42,003 bases of DNA from Salinivibrio sharmensis (GTDB lineage Bacteria > Pseudomonadota > Gammaproteobacteria > Enterobacterales > Vibrionaceae): positions 1 to 42,003 of the forward strand of contig NZ_MUFC01000022.1 in assembly GCF_001995985.1 (NCBI RefSeq), read 5' to 3'. The first letter of the stretch is position 1, and the number at the start of each line of letters is the position of its first letter. Below, in pieces: positions 39,175 through 42,003 of the stretch. The translations under genes were made by a program, and so were the position numbers. The notes below the pieces were generated by a model. That model did not search any database, was not told where the DNA came from, and saw only the letters and a program-made list of their open reading frames with translations.

Positions 39175-39712
39175 GTCTCATCAGCAAGGCAACTTTACCG
39201 TCGAATTTGCTATCGTCGGGGTTTTCTTTGCGCTGCTGTTGGTGTTCAGTGCCGATATCATCATTAAATTGAGTGTTAAAGGTAAGCTCGAGCGTATGAC
39301 TGTATCTGCGGCCAATATCATTAAAGAGCGCACAGAGCTGTTTGGTGAGGACGATTTTGAAGTGGGTAGTGCTCAAGCCGAAGAAGCTTACACCATTGTC
39401 AAAAACTCCCTCACGCGCACCATGAGTAACTTTGACAGTACCAAGTTCGGATTTGCGCTTCATGTTCGTCAAGGGGTCGGAGAGACGGACGAAGACGACC
39501 AAACCAAGATTATTAGCCAATGGTCGGCACCTTCTGGAACTCTGTGCCAGGCAGCGCCGCCGAGTAAAGATCTCAGCTTTACCACCACCTTTGGGCGGCC
39601 AGCTACCTTATATCAAGTGACTTTGTGCTACGACACCGAGAATTGGTACGGTAATCTGATTGGCGAAGACTTCTCACGGGTATCGTCGCGCGCCGTAGTA
39701 ATGGGGAGATAG
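39155..39712 (+). CDS. tadF: Tad pseudopilin TadF
   Basis: TadF is the second pseudopilin of the Tad machine. The 185-aa product starts at GTG 39155 (AGGA lies 8 bp upstream) and has the processing site QG-NFTVEFAI (cleavage after Gly12, Glu at +5), then a hydrophobic helix to about residue 36 and a soluble domain. The match in leader architecture to TadE and its place between tadE and tadG give the assignment. Confidence 0.87.
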   Translation: MKPLRFKSHQQGNFTVEFAIVGVFFALLLVFSADIIIKLSVKGKLERMTVSAANIIKERTELFGEDDFEVGSAQAEEAYTIVKNSLTRTMSNFDSTKFGFALHVRQGVGETDEDDQTKIISQWSAPSGTLCQAAPPSKDLSFTTTFGRPATLYQVTLCYDTENWYGNLIGEDFSRVSSRAVVMGR

Positions 39713-39715
39713 TTT

Positions 39716-41074
39716 ATGCGCTCACAACCAAGTTTTGCTCATTCAGCCCCGGGTTACTACCGTCAGCAGCAAGGGCATGCGGCCATTCTATTCGCTCTAT
39801 TTATTCCAATACTGTTTGGTATTTTCACCCTAGGGACAGATGGAGCACGAGCAGTGCAGGACAAGGCGCGTCTGGCAGAGGCGGTTGAAGTGGCAAGCCT
39901 GGCTGTTGCAGGAGCAGGGTCGGATGATAAGACATTGGCCAAGGCTTATATTCAGGACTATTTTCCCTACTCGGAAGTCAACGATAGCGATATAACTATT
40001 CGCAAAATAAATTGCGAAAATAACGCGGCTTGTCAGGGCTCGGAGCAGCGTTTTTTTGAGTATCAAGTATCAGCCAAAATTCACCAGCCTACATGGTTCC
40101 CAGGTAACGAGGCCATTGTTGGTTTTGGAGAGAACTATGATGTAGCAAGCGGTGCGGTAAGTAGGAAATACCATGCAGAAACGGTTGATGTAGTCTTGGT
40201 GGCAGACTTCTCTGGCTCGATGGCCTGGCCATGGAGTGGGGAGGACGGAACTGGTGAGATTCGTTATGTCGTAATGCAAGATATTATTCGAACTATCTCT
40301 GATGAACTGGAAAATTTTAATGATAATATAAAAACAGCCAAAAAAAACAAACTTGCTGTTGTTGGATTTGATTATTTTACTGCTCGAGACACAGGCGGAA
40401 GCTTAGATTATTTTAATCACCTTATTTGTAGTGGTTCCCCTTGTCGCTTTTATAAGAAATGCCTTTCATGGCGTTGGTGGGGGTGTCGCCAGAGTGTTTG
40501 GGTTAAACCTGGAGATCAATACCAACCTGTTGACTACGCAGCAAGTACTAACAGTATTTTTAATTATAGTCATGCGGCCCACCAGCCAATGGAAATGCCT
40601 TCTGAATTTAATGATTGGAATGTTTCGAAATTCCATGATATCTATTTAACAAGTGATTTTGATGATATTAACTCTAAGGTTTCGCAATTCTATATCACGG
40701 GTAGCCAAATTAGTGGTACTGCATCTTATTCGGGAATAATTCGTGGTGCCCAAATTGCAGCCCAAGGAGATAACCCAAGGCGTTTGGTTATTCTACTCTC
40801 CGATGGACAAGACTCTTACTCTGACACAACAGATAAACTAATTGAAGCCGGTATGTGTAGTAAGATTTTTGCTCACCTAAACAGCTTAAATGTAGATGGG
40901 GAGCCAGTTAAAGCCAGGATGACTGCAGTAGGCTTCGCTGAGAGTGAAACTATTCCACCTCAAATGGAATCTTGTGTTGGAAAAGATAATGTTTTCTCAG
41001 CCCAGGACAAAGACGCGATTGTCAATAAAATCCTCGAGCTTATTACTGAAGAAATCGGCCATCTCGCCCCATAA
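39716..41074 (+). CDS. tadG: Tad pilus protein TadG with von Willebrand A domain
   Basis: TadG is a membrane-anchored protein with a large extracytoplasmic part, proposed to sit at the base or tip of the Flp pilus. The 452-aa product begins with the TadE/G-like segment (QQQG-HAAILFALFIPILFG, 17-35) and later carries a vWA domain with the metal motif DFSGS (164-168) and a LVILLSDGQDS strand. Inside the vWA domain an insert of roughly 80 residues contains four cysteines (238, 243, 249, 257) and WRWWGC. The DNA from about 40300 to 41000 is markedly A/T-rich. tadF ends three bases before it. Confidence 0.88.
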   Translation: MRSQPSFAHSAPGYYRQQQGHAAILFALFIPILFGIFTLGTDGARAVQDKARLAEAVEVASLAVAGAGSDDKTLAKAYIQDYFPYSEVNDSDITIRKINCENNAACQGSEQRFFEYQVSAKIHQPTWFPGNEAIVGFGENYDVASGAVSRKYHAETVDVVLVADFSGSMAWPWSGEDGTGEIRYVVMQDIIRTISDELENFNDNIKTAKKNKLAVVGFDYFTARDTGGSLDYFNHLICSGSPCRFYKKCLSWRWWGCRQSVWVKPGDQYQPVDYAASTNSIFNYSHAAHQPMEMPSEFNDWNVSKFHDIYLTSDFDDINSKVSQFYITGSQISGTASYSGIIRGAQIAAQGDNPRRLVILLSDGQDSYSDTTDKLIEAGMCSKIFAHLNSLNVDGEPVKARMTAVGFAESETIPPQMESCVGKDNVFSAQDKDAIVNKILELITEEIGHLAP

Positions 41075-41087
41075 CAAGGAGCATCCA

Positions 41088-41699
41088 ATGATTAAATGGA
41101 TCAATATTGCACTCGTGCTGAGCTTTCCCAATATCGTGTGGGCGAATGACGCCTTATTTGATACCTACTGCGTCATGCAAGAAGGGTCTGCACATTATCA
41201 GGTGACGACCGGTGAAGGCGTCATCGCGCGCACCTATCAGGGTAATAAACTACTCTCGGTTGCCCCCCAAACCACCGCCAATCACCAGTGGCTGGTAGCA
41301 CAAATTGATGCACTTGATGTGTCGCCACAGTGTGCCAGTTTTATTAAAAGTCATGCCTATTGGCACCAAGCGCCCAACTCGCCGGTAGCGCGTGTGCATT
41401 TTGACTTTGATACGTCGCGTGTCTCTTCCCAAGGCCAAGCGATTCTGCAACGCTTAGCGCAGGCGTTAGCAAAACACCCATCACAGATCTCGGTCACCGG
41501 TCATACTGATAATATCGGCAGTGCACACTATAATCAGCAACTGTCACAACGACGGGCGGACGCGGTTGTCCCCTTTATTTCGTCGGATGATCGCAACACA
41601 GTGACGCTAAGCGGCCAAGGTGAAACACGGCCTGCTGCGACCAATCACACCCAGCAAGGGCGTGCTATTAATCGCCGTGTCGAGATTGATGTTTTTTAG
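41088..41699 (+). CDS. OmpA-family peptidoglycan-binding protein of the Tad locus
   Basis: The 203-aa precursor has a signal peptide (cleavage after VWA, residue 19) and no lipobox. A short N-domain with two cysteines (28 and 82) precedes an OmpA C-terminal domain from about 100. That domain shows VHFDFDTSRVSSQGQ, GHTDNIGSAHYN (Asp141) and LSQRRADAV (Arg156), the residues that hold diaminopimelate in peptidoglycan. AAGGAG lies 6 bp before the ATG, and the gene follows tadG after 13 bp. It probably anchors the Tad machine to the cell wall. An OmpA-like gene at this end is common in vibrio Tad loci. Confidence 0.88.
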   Translation: MIKWINIALVLSFPNIVWANDALFDTYCVMQEGSAHYQVTTGEGVIARTYQGNKLLSVAPQTTANHQWLVAQIDALDVSPQCASFIKSHAYWHQAPNSPVARVHFDFDTSRVSSQGQAILQRLAQALAKHPSQISVTGHTDNIGSAHYNQQLSQRRADAVVPFISSDDRNTVTLSGQGETRPAATNHTQQGRAINRRVEIDVF

Positions 41700-41742
41700 C
41701 AGCCTTTATGCCGAAAGTCATTTTATTACTAAAGAAGGAGTG

Positions 41743-41785
41743 GCTGCTTTTTAAGCAAGCAGCTCTACCCAATTTAGGGCTTTTT
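41743..41785 (+). terminator. Terminator region closing the Tad operon
   Basis: Two hairpins overlap. GCTGCTT (41743-41749) pairs with AAGCAGC (41757-41763). AGCTCTA (41761-41767) pairs with TAGGGCT (41775-41781, one G-T pair) and is followed by five T. They share bases, so only one forms at a time; the second is the likely terminator. Confidence 0.6.
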
Positions 41786-41807
41786 GTTTTCGGAAGTGTA
41801 CTTACAC

Positions 41808-42003
41808 CAGGGCGAGATCGCGAACGTTTTTTGACCAAAACAGGATCGGTTTGACGATCACCTCTGGCTGTGATCATATAGGCCGATTCTAAAATAGTTC
41901 GGGATAGATACCGTGGATATCGATACATTTAAAGACTACTTCAGCGCCGTTGATGATAACCGCCAGAGTGCCAAGATAACCTACCCGCTTTTCGACCTGC
42001 TCT
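41808..42003 (+). mobile_element. ISAs1-family insertion sequence, left part only
   Basis: The start of a transposase typical of ISAs1 / H-repeat-associated elements lies at 41913. The left end is inferred at CAGGGCG (41808), the nearest CAGGG-like terminus before the coding start; I cannot confirm it without the other terminal repeat, which lies outside the window. No target duplication can be judged. Confidence 0.55.
41913..42003 (+). CDS. ISAs1-family transposase, N-terminal fragment (cut by window edge)
   Basis: GTG at 41913 opens a frame running off the right edge. The 30 visible residues include DIDTFKDYFSAVDDNRQ and YPLFDLL, characteristic of the DDE transposase-associated N-terminal domain of ISAs1-family transposases, which are about 370 aa when complete. 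The catalytic domain is not in view, so whether the gene is intact is unknown. Confidence 0.82.
   Translation, partial: MDIDTFKDYFSAVDDNRQSAKITYPLFDLL

Noticed and set aside
40944-41087. Upstream extension of the OmpA-like gene into tadG
   Set aside because: The extension is tadG read out of frame. The ATG at 41088 has a good ribosome-binding site and a signal peptide right after it.

Overview
The window is a Gammaproteobacterial chromosome segment, most likely from Vibrionaceae. Protein sequence, gene order (murJ beside rpsT; secG-tRNA-Leu-tRNA-fMet-rimP-nusA-infB) and a Tad locus ending in an OmpA-like gene all fit that family. A Salinivibrio/Grimontia-type genome is possible, but the genus is inferred, not shown. 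There are 38 protein genes that I regard as real (one cut by the right edge), two intact tRNAs, one decayed tRNA-like copy, and many readable promoters and intrinsic terminators.

Positions 1-14025 hold a housekeeping block. rpsT (minus strand, UUG start) is divergent from murJ. Then come ribF, ileS-lspA-fkpB-ispH, dapB and carA-carB. They serve ribosome assembly, lipid II flipping, flavin synthesis, isoleucyl-tRNA charging, lipoprotein maturation, isoprenoid and lysine/DAP synthesis, and carbamoyl phosphate for arginine and pyrimidines. carA has a PurR-like box and near-consensus promoters.

Positions 14028-29517 hold a second housekeeping block. dacB (minus) is followed by greA with a terminator-like leader, then yhbY (minus), rlmE-ftsH, folP-glmM, secG-tRNA-Leu(GAG), initiator tRNA-fMet, rimP-nusA-infB-rbfA-truB, and rpsO. 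It is the classic transcription/translation cluster. A structured, terminator-rich leader of about 430 bp lies between the tRNA and rimP and contains a decayed copy of the tRNA-fMet 3' half.

Positions 29922-41699 hold a complete Tad (Flp) type IVc pilus locus, all on the plus strand and with many overlapping genes: flp, tadV, rcpC, rcpA, rcpB, tadZ, tadA, tadB, tadC, tadD, tadE, tadF, tadG and an OmpA-like gene. Parts of it are visibly more A/T-rich than the housekeeping genes. It stands where pnp would normally follow rpsO, and the start of an ISAs1-family insertion sequence lies just beyond it. So this looks like an accessory cassette in a conserved neighbourhood. I did not find a wholly unknown system. 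The most interesting points are the greA leader attenuator, the decayed tRNA-fMet copy, and the Tad insertion with its unusual TadG and TadZ.
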